Positions 47,130-57,500 of a DNA stretch of 64,000 bases are shown piece after piece. Both the position numbers and the translations under genes were made by a program. The notes under the pieces were generated by a model. That model did no database searches. It was not told the DNA's origin and worked only from the letters and a program-made list of their open reading frames with translations. Source of the stretch: Aurantiochytrium sp. KH105 (lineage: Eukaryota; Sar; Bigyra; Thraustochytrida; Thraustochytriidae); the NCBI GenBank assembly GCA_003116975.1, contig BGKB01000036.1, positions 372,001-436,000 of the forward strand. Reading direction: 5' to 3'. Positions within the stretch are counted from its first letter, which is position 1; each line of letters opens with the position of its first letter.

Positions 47130-48320
47130 CTAGGGCATGAAGCAGCACTGGCAGCTGTCGCCAGGGCAAAGCTTGGGGTCGAGCTTGTAGCCATACGGGC
47201 ATTCGGAGGCGTGCGAGAGGCAAATACCTCCAAGGTCCATGCAATCGGGCGAAGGCTCGCAGGCTGGGTCGACGCAGCACTCGCACTCGTCTTGGTCTCC
47301 ATTCTTGCATAGTCCTTCCTCCCAGACCATTGGGTCTCGGCATTCATCGGGAGACATGCACCATCCACCTCTCTCCTTGCAGTAGGCAGTCAAGGGGCAC
47401 TCTTTCTCAGAATAACAGCAGCCGCAGGCGCCTCCCTCGACATCCTCGCACATGTCAGGGTCCCAAATGTTCTTTGCGCAGTCCTTCTTGAATACACAGT
47501 CTCCGTTCATAGACTTGCACAGCTCGGTCGTTTCGCAAGGCGGCGTCGGGTTTCGCGTGGGCATTTCCGTTACTGGAAATGGCGTGGGCGCTGTTGTCGG
47601 TGACGGCGTTTTGGGATAGCAGCATCCGCACCAACCGCCTTCGCCAGTCTCGCACAGGGGATGATTCCAGATGTGCGTATCTGGGCAATCCTCGCGCAAA
47701 AGGCACTCGCCGTTCTTCTTTGCACAAGGTTCTGTGATCTCACATGGTTTAGCAGGTCGGTCCGTAGGCGTCTCTGAAGGGTAATTCGTAGGTGCCCATG
47801 TAGGTCGCGGCGTTTTTTCCGGAATACAGCATCCGCAATCGCCTCCCTCGCCGTTTTCACACAAATCATGGTCCCACTTGCTCGAGTCTGGACAAGCTTC
47901 AATGAGAGTGCACTTGCCACCTTTCGCAGAACATTTTTCGTTCTGGACGCAGCTAGGAAAGCAGCACCCACAATCTCCGGATTCGCTGTCATCACACAAT
48001 TCGTAATCCCACTTGTCCGTCTCGGGACACTCCTCATGGAGGCTACATTCGCCGCCCTGATCCGTGCATTTCTCATTCTGCTTGCACGCGGGCTTGGCAA
48101 TCTCGCTGCAGCACTGACACTCGTTGGAATTGCCGCACATGCTCAGGATCGAGCACGTGTGCGTCGAGCTATCGGTACCGGAGAGGCACGTCCCGCCCGT
48201 GAACGTGCACAATTTATCGCTCGCGCAGACTTTTGCCCCTTGCGCGACCATCTGCGTCCCTTGCATAGCAAAGACCATCGCACACACCAGCGCCATCGCG
48301 AGCAGCTTGCGAGGCTGCAT
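47130..48320 (-). CDS. Secreted protein of seven tandem 8-Cys modules
   Basis: ATG 48320 opens a signal peptide (KLLAMALVCAMVFAMQGTQM); five upstream in-frame codons lack ATG. The 396-residue protein is a paralogue of the gene at 45175-46185, with seven 8-Cys modules. Module 1 of both proteins is a special type (GGTCLSG, STHTC or STHEC, no Trp), and modules 2-6 keep W-x5-LC and CGCC. The last module has YGYKLDPKLCPGDSCQCC. Thr/Pro linkers (TPRPTWAPTNYPSETPTDRP) lie between modules 3 and 4 and between 4 and 5. Sequence between paralogues has diverged except for the Cys frame, so the duplication is old. A CAATCAATC leader lies 21 bases upstream of the start. Surface or wall function is inferred. 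Confidence 0.85.
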   Translation of the reverse strand: MQPRKLLAMALVCAMVFAMQGTQMVAQGAKVCASDKLCTFTGGTCLSGTDSSTHTCSILSMCGNSNECQCCSEIAKPACKQNEKCTDQGGECSLHEECPETDKWDYELCDDSESGDCGCCFPSCVQNEKCSAKGGKCTLIEACPDSSKWDHDLCENGEGGDCGCCIPEKTPRPTWAPTNYPSETPTDRPAKPCEITEPCAKKNGECLLREDCPDTHIWNHPLCETGEGGWCGCCYPKTPSPTTAPTPFPVTEMPTRNPTPPCETTELCKSMNGDCVFKKDCAKNIWDPDMCEDVEGGACGCCYSEKECPLTAYCKERGGWCMSPDECRDPMVWEEGLCKNGDQDECECCVDPACEPSPDCMDLGGICLSHASECPYGYKLDPKLCPGDSCQCCFMP

Positions 48321-49933
48321 ATTTCTCGCCGCCAAATTTCTTTGATTGATTGTCGTTTGTACTTTCGATTCGGCCTGCCAGCGAGCGATTGCTTGCGGGT
48401 TTGCTTGCCCAGCCTCGACGCCATCTCCGGCAAATCGTTGATTGTTGACCTGCGCTCTTCCTTGCGCTCCAATAAGATCGAAAGGAGAAGAACAAGAAGA
48501 ACTGGAAGAACTGGAAGACGGGGAGCTCGAAGATCTCGCTCAGACAGGCTGCGCTCGGCAGCAGCGAAGAGGAGGCGGTCCAATCCCCAGGTGTCCTCGC
48601 GGGCCACGCTTCTCTCAGTCTCTAGCGTCTTCTATTTCCCATCCTTCCCCTCTTTCGTGGCCGTCCGGCAGACCCTGGTCGACCGCGAGGTGGTTCGCTT
48701 GTGTGCATCTTGCATCGCTCTTTTGTCGACGACAGCGAGGTCGTCATCGCACTCGGTCTGGCCTCGCTTCTCCTCGACGGCACCATCTCTGAGCGGGCTC
48801 GGAGATCTGCACTCGCGCGCCAAGGTCGTCCTCCAAACCTGACCCAGGTCTACGCCCAGCCAGGGGTCCGCGGCGAGCACGCTCGCTCATGGCGACGCAT
48901 CGCGCTTTGCCGATCTCGGTCCCTCGCGAGAGGACTCGTGGGACTGACCATGGGCGACCTGACTGACTGATTGACTGGGTGCAGCCCCGAGGAGAGCGAG
49001 CAATTGAATTCTAAAGCGGCCCCACTGCGGGACCTTTTCCAGCGCACTGTAGGTGCACGCGCCAACCCGCTGGCAGATCTTAAGTTGTGTATCCATTCAT
49101 TTGAGGCCGGCGAACTCGCGGGAGAAATAGAGGCGCGGAAGAAAAGTCGGCCCAAAGGAAGCAGCCTGCCGTGCGCTACTTTTTCCGCATGGTATGATTG
49201 GCTTGGTCGGTCCATACGTCAAGTTCGCCAGCCAGAGAAGGCTCGTGTATCGGCGATTTGAAGTTTGATTGCAGGATGAGGGAGAAGCAGGATAAATGTG
49301 CGAGACGCCGATCGATTGCTGCTTTGTTGGCCTAGGCACGTGTGCACCATCGGAAGCGGAGCAAAGAGGGCCGTTTTTCCATGTTCGCGCCATTGGTGGC
49401 TGAGCGCGACCTTGAAGGTCGCAACGACGCGTCCGTCCCTCGCATACTGCAGCAACCGTGCTGTAGTTTGATCGATCTGAACGTCGGGAAACGCGAAGAC
49501 GCCTATGTAGTAGCCTCTCTTAGCACCACTGCTCACCCGCGACGGCTGGTTGCTGGGGTCTGATAAGATCACGATGTTTGGCGCACTGATAGTCTGAGTC
49601 TGGCTGCCGATCGCTGACTTGCGGCGGGACAGATTGTGCAAGAGAAAGTATGCCCATAGCCCCGCGAAATCTTGGAGTTAGAGAGGAAGAGAGAGAGAAC
49701 GGGAAAATGACAGAAAAGAGAGATTCAATTGCGCATTTGTTTACTTGCCAGGGCAATGAGCATTGGTGGCTAGGTTGCCGGAGAATCTTGTCGCCTCCCC
49801 TGGGCGATCTTTGCTGGCTGCAGGAGTGACGCAGAGCAGCACGACCAATCTTTATTTCCAATTTTTGAGAAACTATAGTTTATGAACTTGCAGCGATCTG
49901 ACTGGCAGTGGCAGGCGGAGACGAGGAAAAAAA
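48321..49933. other. Long intergenic region, no gene supported
   Basis: 1.6 kb. The left end has CAAT and CAAG sense-strand leader repeats of the seven-module gene (48341-48353 and 48381-48410). A minus-strand frame around 49230-49640 contains fairly protein-like sequence (YYIGVFAFPDVQIDQTTARL) but has no ATG start and no family match, so it is not called. Confidence 0.45.
48341..48410 (-). promoter_or_regulatory. CAAT/CAAG leader motifs of the seven-module gene
   Basis: In the sense direction, GGGCAAGCAAACCCGCAAGC (48391-48410) and ACAATCAATCAAA (48341-48353) precede the ATG at 48320. They agree in strand with the other CAAN leaders of the window. Confidence 0.5.
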
Positions 49934-50560
49934 TTAGGCCTGCAGGGACCATTCGGCGGAAACGGTTGCCACAACCTCACCCTTTTCGTTGCGCAACGTG
50001 GTGTCAACGACAAGTACCGAGCTCTCGCCCTCGGCCGGGACCTTGGAGGCGTCAACATCGCACGTGGCGGTAATAGTGCCGCGCGCCTTTGCAACAAACT
50101 TGGTCTCGAGACGTGTGACAATCCCGCGCAACTTGCGGTCCTCGAGGCGCGCAATCTGCTGCTGCAGCGTGAGCATCGCGACGCCGCCCGTGAATTCGCC
50201 GAGGTTGGTAAGCGCGACCGCGTGCAGCGAATTAAAGGGGTTCTTGAGCCATGGCCGCTCCGTCATGGTGGCCTCGCAGCTGACGTTGCCGGTCTTGGGC
50301 TCCGCGTCGAGGCGTTGAAGCAGCGGTTCGCAGCTCGCCGAGTAGGGCGCCATAAACATGGTCAGGAGCTTGAATACGTGCGCGCGCCACGGCACCGGCG
50401 AGAGCGTCTTGAAGAGCCGCGCGTGGTCCTGCACAACGCGCGGGTCGCGCAGGATGGCCACCATGAGGGGTCCCGCCGCGAAAACCACCGCTGCGGTCGT
50501 CTGCGCCGCGTCCAAAAGCAGGTACAGCGGTCGCACCGCCAACGTCATGAGGCCGTCCAT
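49934..50560 (-). CDS. DUF4442 hotdog-fold protein, possible acyl-CoA thioesterase
   Basis: ATG 50560 (MDGLMTLAVRP) gives 208 residues; the frame continues upstream but without family resemblance. The protein matches the DUF4442 group of hotdog thioesterases: an amphipathic N-terminal part (LFKTLSPVPWRAHVFKLLTM), then the core with KNPFNSLHAVALTNLGEFTG, the helix that in this family faces the acyl-CoA site, and beta-strands ending VVATVSAEWSLQA. Such proteins hydrolyse or bind acyl-CoA, but the catalytic acid is not certain by eye. It may help to manage fatty acyl pools in an oil-rich cell. The GAGCGAGC tract at 50571-50583 lies about 10 bases before the start. Confidence 0.8.
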   Translation of the reverse strand: MDGLMTLAVRPLYLLLDAAQTTAAVVFAAGPLMVAILRDPRVVQDHARLFKTLSPVPWRAHVFKLLTMFMAPYSASCEPLLQRLDAEPKTGNVSCEATMTERPWLKNPFNSLHAVALTNLGEFTGGVAMLTLQQQIARLEDRKLRGIVTRLETKFVAKARGTITATCDVDASKVPAEGESSVLVVDTTLRNEKGEVVATVSAEWSLQA

Positions 50561-50980
50561 CCTTTCCAGCCGCTCGCTCGCTCCTCTCGTCTCTCGTCCG
50601 TCGCGTGAGGCTTTGATGCACAACCCAATCCAACTTGAAGAACTGCGTCCGTCGCGTTCGTGAAAGCAGAACGTAGTACTACTACTTGGGGAAGCCTGAA
50701 ATCCACCCAGCAGCACTCGCGATTGCGCACAAGGACCGCGAGCATTTCATTTCATTCCATTCCATTGATTTTCACCCTTTTGCGCTCTTCTTTTACAAAA
50801 CAGGAGCGACCACAAGGATCTTCACAAAAGGCGCCACCAGGGACAGCCTGCAGTGCAGTCATCGACTACTGCGTAGTATACGATGGCGTGTTGTCACAGT
50901 TTGTATAGTGTTCATTCGCTTCGGAAGCCCCTACGACAGCAACGAGGACAACGAAGAAGAAAAAAGACAGCAAAAAAAGA
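50561..50980. other. Intergenic region
   Basis: Promoter side of the DUF4442 gene and 3' side of the protease gene. It contains the ATTTC/ATTCC repeat at 50743-50767. No gene is seen. Confidence 0.5.
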
Positions 50981-52693
50981 TCATATTTGTGCAATGCGCC
51001 AGCGTGCGTACGTCATGAGCAAGATGGTGCCAAGCACGAAAGTGAGCGTGAGGAATATCACCCCTTCCGTCGGGTCGGCGACCGATGATGGCGAAATGGA
51101 GCTCACGATTAGATCAAGGTCATCCGTGACGGCCTGGACGCTCCCAAAGGCGACGACCGTCAGCGTATCGTTAAGCGCCCCCCCACGGTAGCCACGTGCA
51201 CGAGCCAAGAGGTTTGCATCCTGATCAAAAGAATCAAACTCATCTTGCGTAACCTCAAAAACGTCCACGTACTTTGTTGAGATGTAGACCCCTTGCAAGT
51301 AGACATAGACGGTGGGATCCGAGCTCTCCGAGAGACTGCCAGAGGCCCCGCAACTCGTCTCTCCGATGCAAAGCGAATTGTTGCTTACACAAACGGACAC
51401 GTCGCCTTCGACAGACGCGCCATTAATCGAAATATCGCAGTCTGTGTCGAGGTCAACGTTCGAACCGCTTCCTGAGCTGCTCGCACACTTGAGCGGATAA
51501 TCGCTACCATCAAAAGTAGAGACCGTACTGTTGACGTCGCCTGTGGCGTCGCATCGAAAACACCGCCCACCATTAATGTTTGCGCAAAATGCCGAATCGT
51601 CGCAGTTGTCGTGTGCCGTGCAAACGATTCCCCTCACCTTGTACTGATCCGCGGCATCTGAAGAATACGAGCGCCGTTTCGCCTCTTGCAGGTAGGAGTG
51701 AATTTCGGACGAGAGAATGCCAACGTTGATGCGAGACAACGTCACGGTCTTCACATGAACGCCAACAATCTCCACGGACCCGTCATCGCCCCAAAGAGTG
51801 ATGGGTCCACCGCTTGAGCCACTGGCAGTATTGATTTTGTATGAGCCCTCATTACCATTGTCGCGACGCGTCATCGTGCCCTCGCCTTCACATAGCGAAT
51901 ACCCGCTGTTACACTGGGAATGAATGGCGTAGCCGCTGACCCTAACATCGAGCTCTCCGTTGCTATCAAAAGGAACAGAGGATCTTATACTAAGCCACCC
52001 ATACCGCGTGCCGACAGATTCACGCGTGAAAAGGAACATCCAGTCACGATTACTATTGTACAAGAAAGATTCTTCGCCCATAAAACCGTACATTCCAACA
52101 ATAGAGTACTCTTCGAAGGTTTCGCCATTGATGAGATCAGGCTCGAAATAAATTTCCTCCAGAACCTCGCCCGTGTCCTGGTTGATGGCGCAGTGACCTG
52201 CGGTGAGCACGATGTTGGGCGCAACGAGCGTTCCCGTGCACGAGTATTCTAGACCGTTTTCTACAATGCGGATGCGGCCGATCGCTGAGTATGGCCATAT
52301 TCGCTTTGAGATTCTGCTCCACGTGGCCAAGTTGCTATAGATTTCGAGTCGACGCCTACCGTCGACAGTTTGAGACCGCTGCGAGCTACTGAGCGGCACA
52401 TTGTGCTTGTGCACGACAACCTCAGTAGTCCCGTTCGAGTGCTCGATTACGTCCCGCGTTAGAACCACCTTCGAGGCGATACTTCTTGTCGAGGAAGAGG
52501 AGGAGAACGAGGAGGAGCTCGTGAGCTCGACAGATCTTGACGAGGTGCTCGACGCCTCGCTGTACACGTCTTCCCCGTCCTCGTCGTCGAGGCCGAGCAC
52601 GTCCTCGTCGAGGTCCGTGTCGTCCTCCGTGAGCTCGCCGACGATGCGCAGCGAGGCCACCGAGCACACGCCCGCGCAGGTGGGGCCGGCCAT
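50981..52693 (-). CDS. Trypsin/V8-like serine protease with C-terminal membrane anchor
   Basis: ATG 52693 gives 570 residues. The N-terminal 120 residues are acidic and Ser-rich (a run SSSSFSSSSS) and probably a propeptide; there is no strong signal peptide from this start, so an upstream exon or a downstream cryptic signal is possible. The protease domain (about 125-340) holds the triad His in VLTAGHC (about 166), Asp in NSNRDWMFL (about 216) and Ser in TASGSSGGPI (about 291), in the style of V8/glutamyl endopeptidases. A Cys-rich region follows (about 355-480). The C-terminus has a hydrophobic helix (VIFLTLTFVLGTILLM) and a short basic tail, a type I membrane anchor. Probable role: surface or vacuolar proteolysis. 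Substrate specificity is not deducible. Confidence 0.85.
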   Translation of the reverse strand: MAGPTCAGVCSVASLRIVGELTEDDTDLDEDVLGLDDEDGEDVYSEASSTSSRSVELTSSSSFSSSSSTRSIASKVVLTRDVIEHSNGTTEVVVHKHNVPLSSSQRSQTVDGRRRLEIYSNLATWSRISKRIWPYSAIGRIRIVENGLEYSCTGTLVAPNIVLTAGHCAINQDTGEVLEEIYFEPDLINGETFEEYSIVGMYGFMGEESFLYNSNRDWMFLFTRESVGTRYGWLSIRSSVPFDSNGELDVRVSGYAIHSQCNSGYSLCEGEGTMTRRDNGNEGSYKINTASGSSGGPITLWGDDGSVEIVGVHVKTVTLSRINVGILSSEIHSYLQEAKRRSYSSDAADQYKVRGIVCTAHDNCDDSAFCANINGGRCFRCDATGDVNSTVSTFDGSDYPLKCASSSGSGSNVDLDTDCDISINGASVEGDVSVCVSNNSLCIGETSCGASGSLSESSDPTVYVYLQGVYISTKYVDVFEVTQDEFDSFDQDANLLARARGYRGGALNDTLTVVAFGSVQAVTDDLDLIVSSISPSSVADPTEGVIFLTLTFVLGTILLMTYARWRIAQI

Positions 52694-53109
52694 GGCGGAC
52701 CCGTGGCTTGCCTGCTCGTCTTCTCGATCGTTTTCTCACTCGTTCCGTGCGCTCGCGCAGCCGCGCAGCCGCGCGAGCGGAGTCAAGCAGAGAGACTTGG
52801 GTCTCTGGGCTCCGTGGTCGGGACATGGAGCGAGCGGTGTGCGCTCGCTCGAGTGTACGGACGCCGTTTTCGTAACGGAACTTCGTTGCGCCAAGCAAGC
52901 AAGTCCTGCGACAATAAGAGAAAGAAAGAGCCCAGGTTTAGCCGCGTCGACGAGAAAGAAAAGCAAAGCTCGTGAGCTTGTGCTGATCTGTCCGCGCGTA
53001 GAAAGCGTAAAGCGCAACGAGTGCAGGATCGGAAAAAGCTTCCGGGCGTGTAAAGTTGTAGAAGAACGACTCTGGCGCCCCGAAGCGCAAGCGCTCTCTG
53101 GTCGAGGCC
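52694..53109. other. Divergent promoter region
   Basis: 416 bases between the starts of the protease gene (leftward) and the EF-hand gene (rightward). AAGCAAGCAAG at 52894-52904 is on the sense strand of the EF-hand gene, about 205 bases before its ATG. Nothing else is recognised. Confidence 0.5.
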
Positions 53110-54162
53110 ATGGCCCAGGAGGGAGGAGCAAGCGAAGAAACCAATCGACAGGAAACAAATCCTGATACACCCTTGCGTGAAGACAAGGAATCAATGAACC
53201 ACGCAAAGGATGAGAATGCGCCACGAAGAAACAGCAAGAGTGCTTCTGGCAGTGCAACCTCCGCGGCGGTAACCCCTGCGCCGGAGCCGTCGACAGCGAT
53301 GCAGGCAAATCAAAAGGGCATCGAGGCCAAAGAAAGTGCGTCTAGCGTCCCTGCGCCCGAAGGGTTCTTCGCCAAGCTCAAGGCTGCCATATTCGGAGAG
53401 CCCAAAGCTCCGGAACGCACGTGGGACCTCTCGTTGTGCGATCTGAACAGCGAGGAGATCGAAGAGCTGCGCATGCTGAGCGTTTTTGATGAGCGTGAAG
53501 TAAAGATTCTTCGACTCCGATTTAAAGACATCGCTGGCGATAGTGAGTGGGTTGATAAAAACATGATTGCGGAATTGAAAGAGCTTCGAAACAACCCGCT
53601 CCGTCATCGCGTCGTTGCGTGCTTCGAGTCAGACGAGGAAGGCTTTGTGGACTTTCGGGAATTCATTATTACAGCGTCCAACTTTAGCCCTAATGGGCCT
53701 CGCGAGAAGAAGTTGGGCCTTGCCTTCAAAATGCATGATTACGATGGAGATGAAAAAATCAGCAAGGACGATCTCCGTGCATATTTGAAGGACGTCACAG
53801 CATTCACGCGCTCAGCTTCAGAACTTGCACAAGAACGCCGCTGTCAAGAGGCCGAGGAGGCCGCCGGAGCGGGTAAAAGTGTGCAGAAGCGACTGGAATG
53901 GAACCAAAAGCAGCTATCAGCTTTGCGAGAAGCAGCTGCGGAGAAGAAAACCAAAGTGGACCCGGAGGAAAAGCGTCGCTACGAGGATCGCATCAAAAAG
54001 CTCGAGACAGCAGGAGTCTTGAATCAAGTAGTGGATCTTGCCTTTGAGGAAGCGAGCGCGGACCGAGAGTTTATCATTCGCGAGGACTTCATCCGAGTCT
54101 TGGGACACACCGACTTTCAAGGCAAACTTGTGGTAGATTTTTGCCAGGTCCGGGCCAAGTAA
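53110..54162 (+). CDS. EF-hand calcium-binding protein, calcineurin-B/CIB-like
   Basis: ATG 53110 in a GGCCATGG context gives 350 residues. The first 105 are disordered, rich in Ser, Ala, Glu and Lys. The core (about 110-245) has the layout of calcineurin-B-like sensors: helix SEEIEELRMLSVFDEREVKI, a degenerate EF loop around ACFESDEEGFVDFREFIITA, then a canonical loop DYDGDEKISKDDLRAYL (about 210-226) with D-x-D-x-D-x-x-I-x-x-x-D. A long helical insert (about 230-300; Glu/Ala/Lys-rich) precedes a final degenerate EF unit (REFIIREDFIRVLGHTDFQG). Only one loop is clearly able to bind Ca2+. It probably relays calcium signals to a phosphatase or kinase partner. The insert is longer than in typical family members. 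Confidence 0.8.
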   Translation: MAQEGGASEETNRQETNPDTPLREDKESMNHAKDENAPRRNSKSASGSATSAAVTPAPEPSTAMQANQKGIEAKESASSVPAPEGFFAKLKAAIFGEPKAPERTWDLSLCDLNSEEIEELRMLSVFDEREVKILRLRFKDIAGDSEWVDKNMIAELKELRNNPLRHRVVACFESDEEGFVDFREFIITASNFSPNGPREKKLGLAFKMHDYDGDEKISKDDLRAYLKDVTAFTRSASELAQERRCQEAEEAAGAGKSVQKRLEWNQKQLSALREAAAEKKTKVDPEEKRRYEDRIKKLETAGVLNQVVDLAFEEASADREFIIREDFIRVLGHTDFQGKLVVDFCQVRAK

Positions 54163-54535
54163 ACTTTTTTGGAAAAAAAAAAATGGGGGGGGGGGGGGGG
54201 GGGGGGGGGTTGAGGTTGTATACACGGGCATGGATGGCCTTGTCAATAATTTGCCTGATCAGTGTGTCATCAGATTCTGACTTTGGAATAAAAATTTCAC
54301 CAATCTTGTACTTTAGCAAAAAGTCGATGTTCAGCAAGCAAAATCCAAAAAGTGAAAGGCAAAAGTCTTCGCTTTTTGAGTACTGCAAGGCATCATGCAT
54401 GGATGAATGATACAGCGCTCAAAATGCATCGAGCACATACCCAAAAAACGCTGCGCGAACTCTGAACACAAGTACACATGGAAACAATAAACAAGAAATG
54501 TGAAGGCTGGTGTCCGAGAACAATCATTCTTTCAT
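54163..54535. other. Convergent 3' region with a 25-G homopolymer
   Basis: Two 3' ends meet here. An A run (54174-54183) is followed by 25 consecutive G at 54185-54209. AATAAAAA (54287-54294) and AATAAACAAG (54486-54495) could relate to polyadenylation. No gene is seen. Confidence 0.55.
54185..54209 (+). repeat. Poly-G run of 25
   Basis: The longest of several G or C homopolymers in the window (others at 12206-12215, 15189-15202, 27061-27073 and 43292-43306). The exact length is prone to sequencing error. Confidence 0.85.
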
Positions 54536-57500
54536 TCAATACCCTTGTGAGGACGGCGGCTGAGAAGGCGGCTGGGAAGACTGCTGGTAGCCACCCTGCG
54601 AGTAGCTGCCCTGCGAAGAATAGCCTTGACCCTGAGACGGAGGCTGGCCAGCATATCCAGTTGCGCCAGGTGCTTGATACATACGACGCTGGTTCACTTG
54701 CATCTGCTGTTGCGAAAGCTGCTGTGTGTTCGGGCCCTGGCCTTGGCCCTGTTGGCCCTGCTGCGGGTACATGCCGCGCACGGCGGGTCGCGCGTAGCTC
54801 CCCGAGTGCGGATGTTGGCCATATGGCGGCACTTGATGCGGAGGGTGACCATAGCCCTGGCGCGGCCCCCCAGGGCCCATCCCCGGGTGACCCTGGCCCT
54901 GCGAGGCCGCCGAAGGCTGGCCGTGCATTGGGTAGCCTGACGCCGAGCCCGAAGCAGAGCCCGGCGGCCCCTGCGCCGCATAGCCCGTAGGGCGGCCGCT
55001 AGCATCATAGTAGCCACCCGGTTTCGCAGGCATGGCCCCACGTGGTGACGGCCCGCCGGGACCCGGCGGTCCCCGTGCCGGATAACCCCGCGGAGGTGGC
55101 CCAGCACCGTGCATGGGCTGGTAGCCAACTCCAGGAACACCACGTGGGCGAGCGCCTGGCGGATGCGCTCCTGGATGCGGGCGAGGACCGGCTCCAGGGG
55201 CGCCAACAGGGTGGCCGCGGCCTCGTCCGCGTCCAGCTGCCGAAGAACCGGCGCGCGCCATGGGACGTGGGACTTCTTGCTTCTTGAAGCGATAGTCCCA
55301 GACCTTGACCATCCAGTCCTCCGAACCCGTGACGATGCTGCCATCCTGCAAGGGCAAGACGCATAGGATCCAGTCCTCGTGCTTTTGCAATTTTGTGCAC
55401 CACTTATCCTCCTCGAGCGACTGCACGCGCTCGAGCATATGGTTATCATCAATGAGGCGCAGCTCGATGTCGCCATCGCGAATGCCGCAAACAAGAGTCG
55501 TCGGGTAGCCCTTGACGACGCGCACAGCGAGCGACCAACAGACACCGACGGGCCAAATGAAGGTTTCGTTGATCAGTGTGAGCTTCTTGGCGTCCCACAC
55601 GCGGATGTAGCAATCCCACGACGCCGAAAAGACCTTGTTATCATGAGAGGCCAGAGCGGTAATGATGCCAAAGGAGCGACGGTCGCGCTCCGACGCCGGA
55701 CGCTCGAGCTGTTTCTCGTGCTTATTCGTTTGCCCGTTCCAGACCATGAGTTTACAGTCGCGGCCACCGCTGAACAGCTTGTTTCCGCAGACCTCGAGGG
55801 CAGTCACCATGTCCGTGTGCTTTTCAAAAGTGTGAACTGGTTCGTACTTTTTCGAGTCCCATATTTTGATCTTGCGGTCTGCGCCACCGGTAAAGATCTT
55901 TTCCAGACGAGGATGCACGGCAATCGCCTTGATGGCGCCGTCGTGCGCCTTGATTTTACGGTTCTCCTGTCGCGTGTCGCGGGATTCCATGATCATGCGG
56001 ATAATGAGGTTGCCGTCCTCGAGGCCGATGAAGAGGACCTTTTCGAGAACAGTGAGGGCTGTCACTGCGTTGGTGCGCTCGCTCTCGTCCTGTGCCCTCC
56101 CGCCCTTTGGCTGAGAGCCTTGGGGCACCATGCTCTGCTGGGACCCAGGCTGCTGCGTGGGCAGCGGCGAGACGTTCACCGTCCGCTCGCAGGCCCATGT
56201 GCGTGTGTTCCAAATCTTGATCTTGCCATCCGCCGATCCGCTAAAGACAAAGTTGCTCACCTTGATGAGAACATTGATGGGACCAATATGCCCGCGCAGA
56301 TCTTTTGCCAGAGACATGGCCTTCATTTTCCATTCCTTGGTATGCACCACTGCATCCTTGACACGTTTCGAAACAATCGTCAGAGCTACCATTGTCTTGA
56401 GATCGCAATAAGGCGCCACTAGTCCCATGATGGCCTCCCGCGACTGACCATATCGCTTGTTGGCGCGCGCCTGGATCTTGGAGGCGTTGCCACGCAGACT
56501 TGAGCTTGCCGACCGCTTCAGGCCAGTCCTACTGCTGCTGCTGCTGCTGGAGCTAGAGCTGGACTTTGCCAGTGGCTGTGGCGTTGGCATGGACTGTTTG
56601 CCAATGAGCGCTGCAGGGGATGGCGGCACGGCAGGCCCGCCGGGGCCCACGGGGCCGGCGGGAGCGGGTCCGCCACTTCCAGTTTCCCTTCCCTTGGTGT
56701 TCGGCCCGGCTCCAGGTGCGCCTGGTAGCGACTGTCCTTGCGCATCTTGCATTTGCACGTCACCGTCTGCTGCGTTTTTGTTGTTCTGCTGTGTTGACGG
56801 CTGGTTTGCCGCGTTTGGCTGCTGGCCTGCAGCACCGCTTTGTTGAGGGCCTGCCCCTCCGGAGGAAGATGCAGCGGACGGCGCTGCCGCGGCAGAAGAA
56901 GAGTTGCTACCCGGTGCTGACGGGGCGCCCGCGGCAGCAGCGCCAGCGCCAGCGGCAGTAGCAGGAGGTACAGTGGCAGCAGCAGCAGCAGCAGCAGAAG
57001 AAGAAGATGCATTCTGCTGCGCGCTCCCGCCGGCTGTGTTGTTCGTATTCGAAGCACCGGCCCCTTGTGCTGCTCCTGACTGCCCAGGGCCAGCGTTGGG
57101 GTGATTCGAGGACGAAGAAGCATTGCTGCCCGGTGGGCCGGCAGCAGTTGACCCAGAGCCTGATGCGCCAGCAGATGAGGATGTTGATGAGGCTGCTGCA
57201 GGGGCATTAGATCCACCGGCGTTTGCCTGACTTGGCCCCTGTCCGGGCCCGGACCCTCCGGGCGCGGAGCCAGGCGCCGCAGCATTGGACGCGCTCGCCG
57301 CAGATTGAGATGCGCCATCAGGTCCAGAACCAGATCCATTGGAGGAATAATGGTTATTATTGTTGTTGTTGCTGCTGGTGCTGGTGCTCCCAGGCCCAGC
57401 GTTAGAGTCATTTGGTGCGCCTGCGTCTGTGTGTGCGGGGGTGTCTAATGGAGAGATACCTCCAAGATTATCGGAGCTGGGCATGCCAAAGTCGCCAAGA

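Noticed and set aside
49219-49641. 140-codon minus-strand frame with partly protein-like sequence
   Set aside because: It has no ATG start and no family match; kept only as a remark in the intergenic entry.
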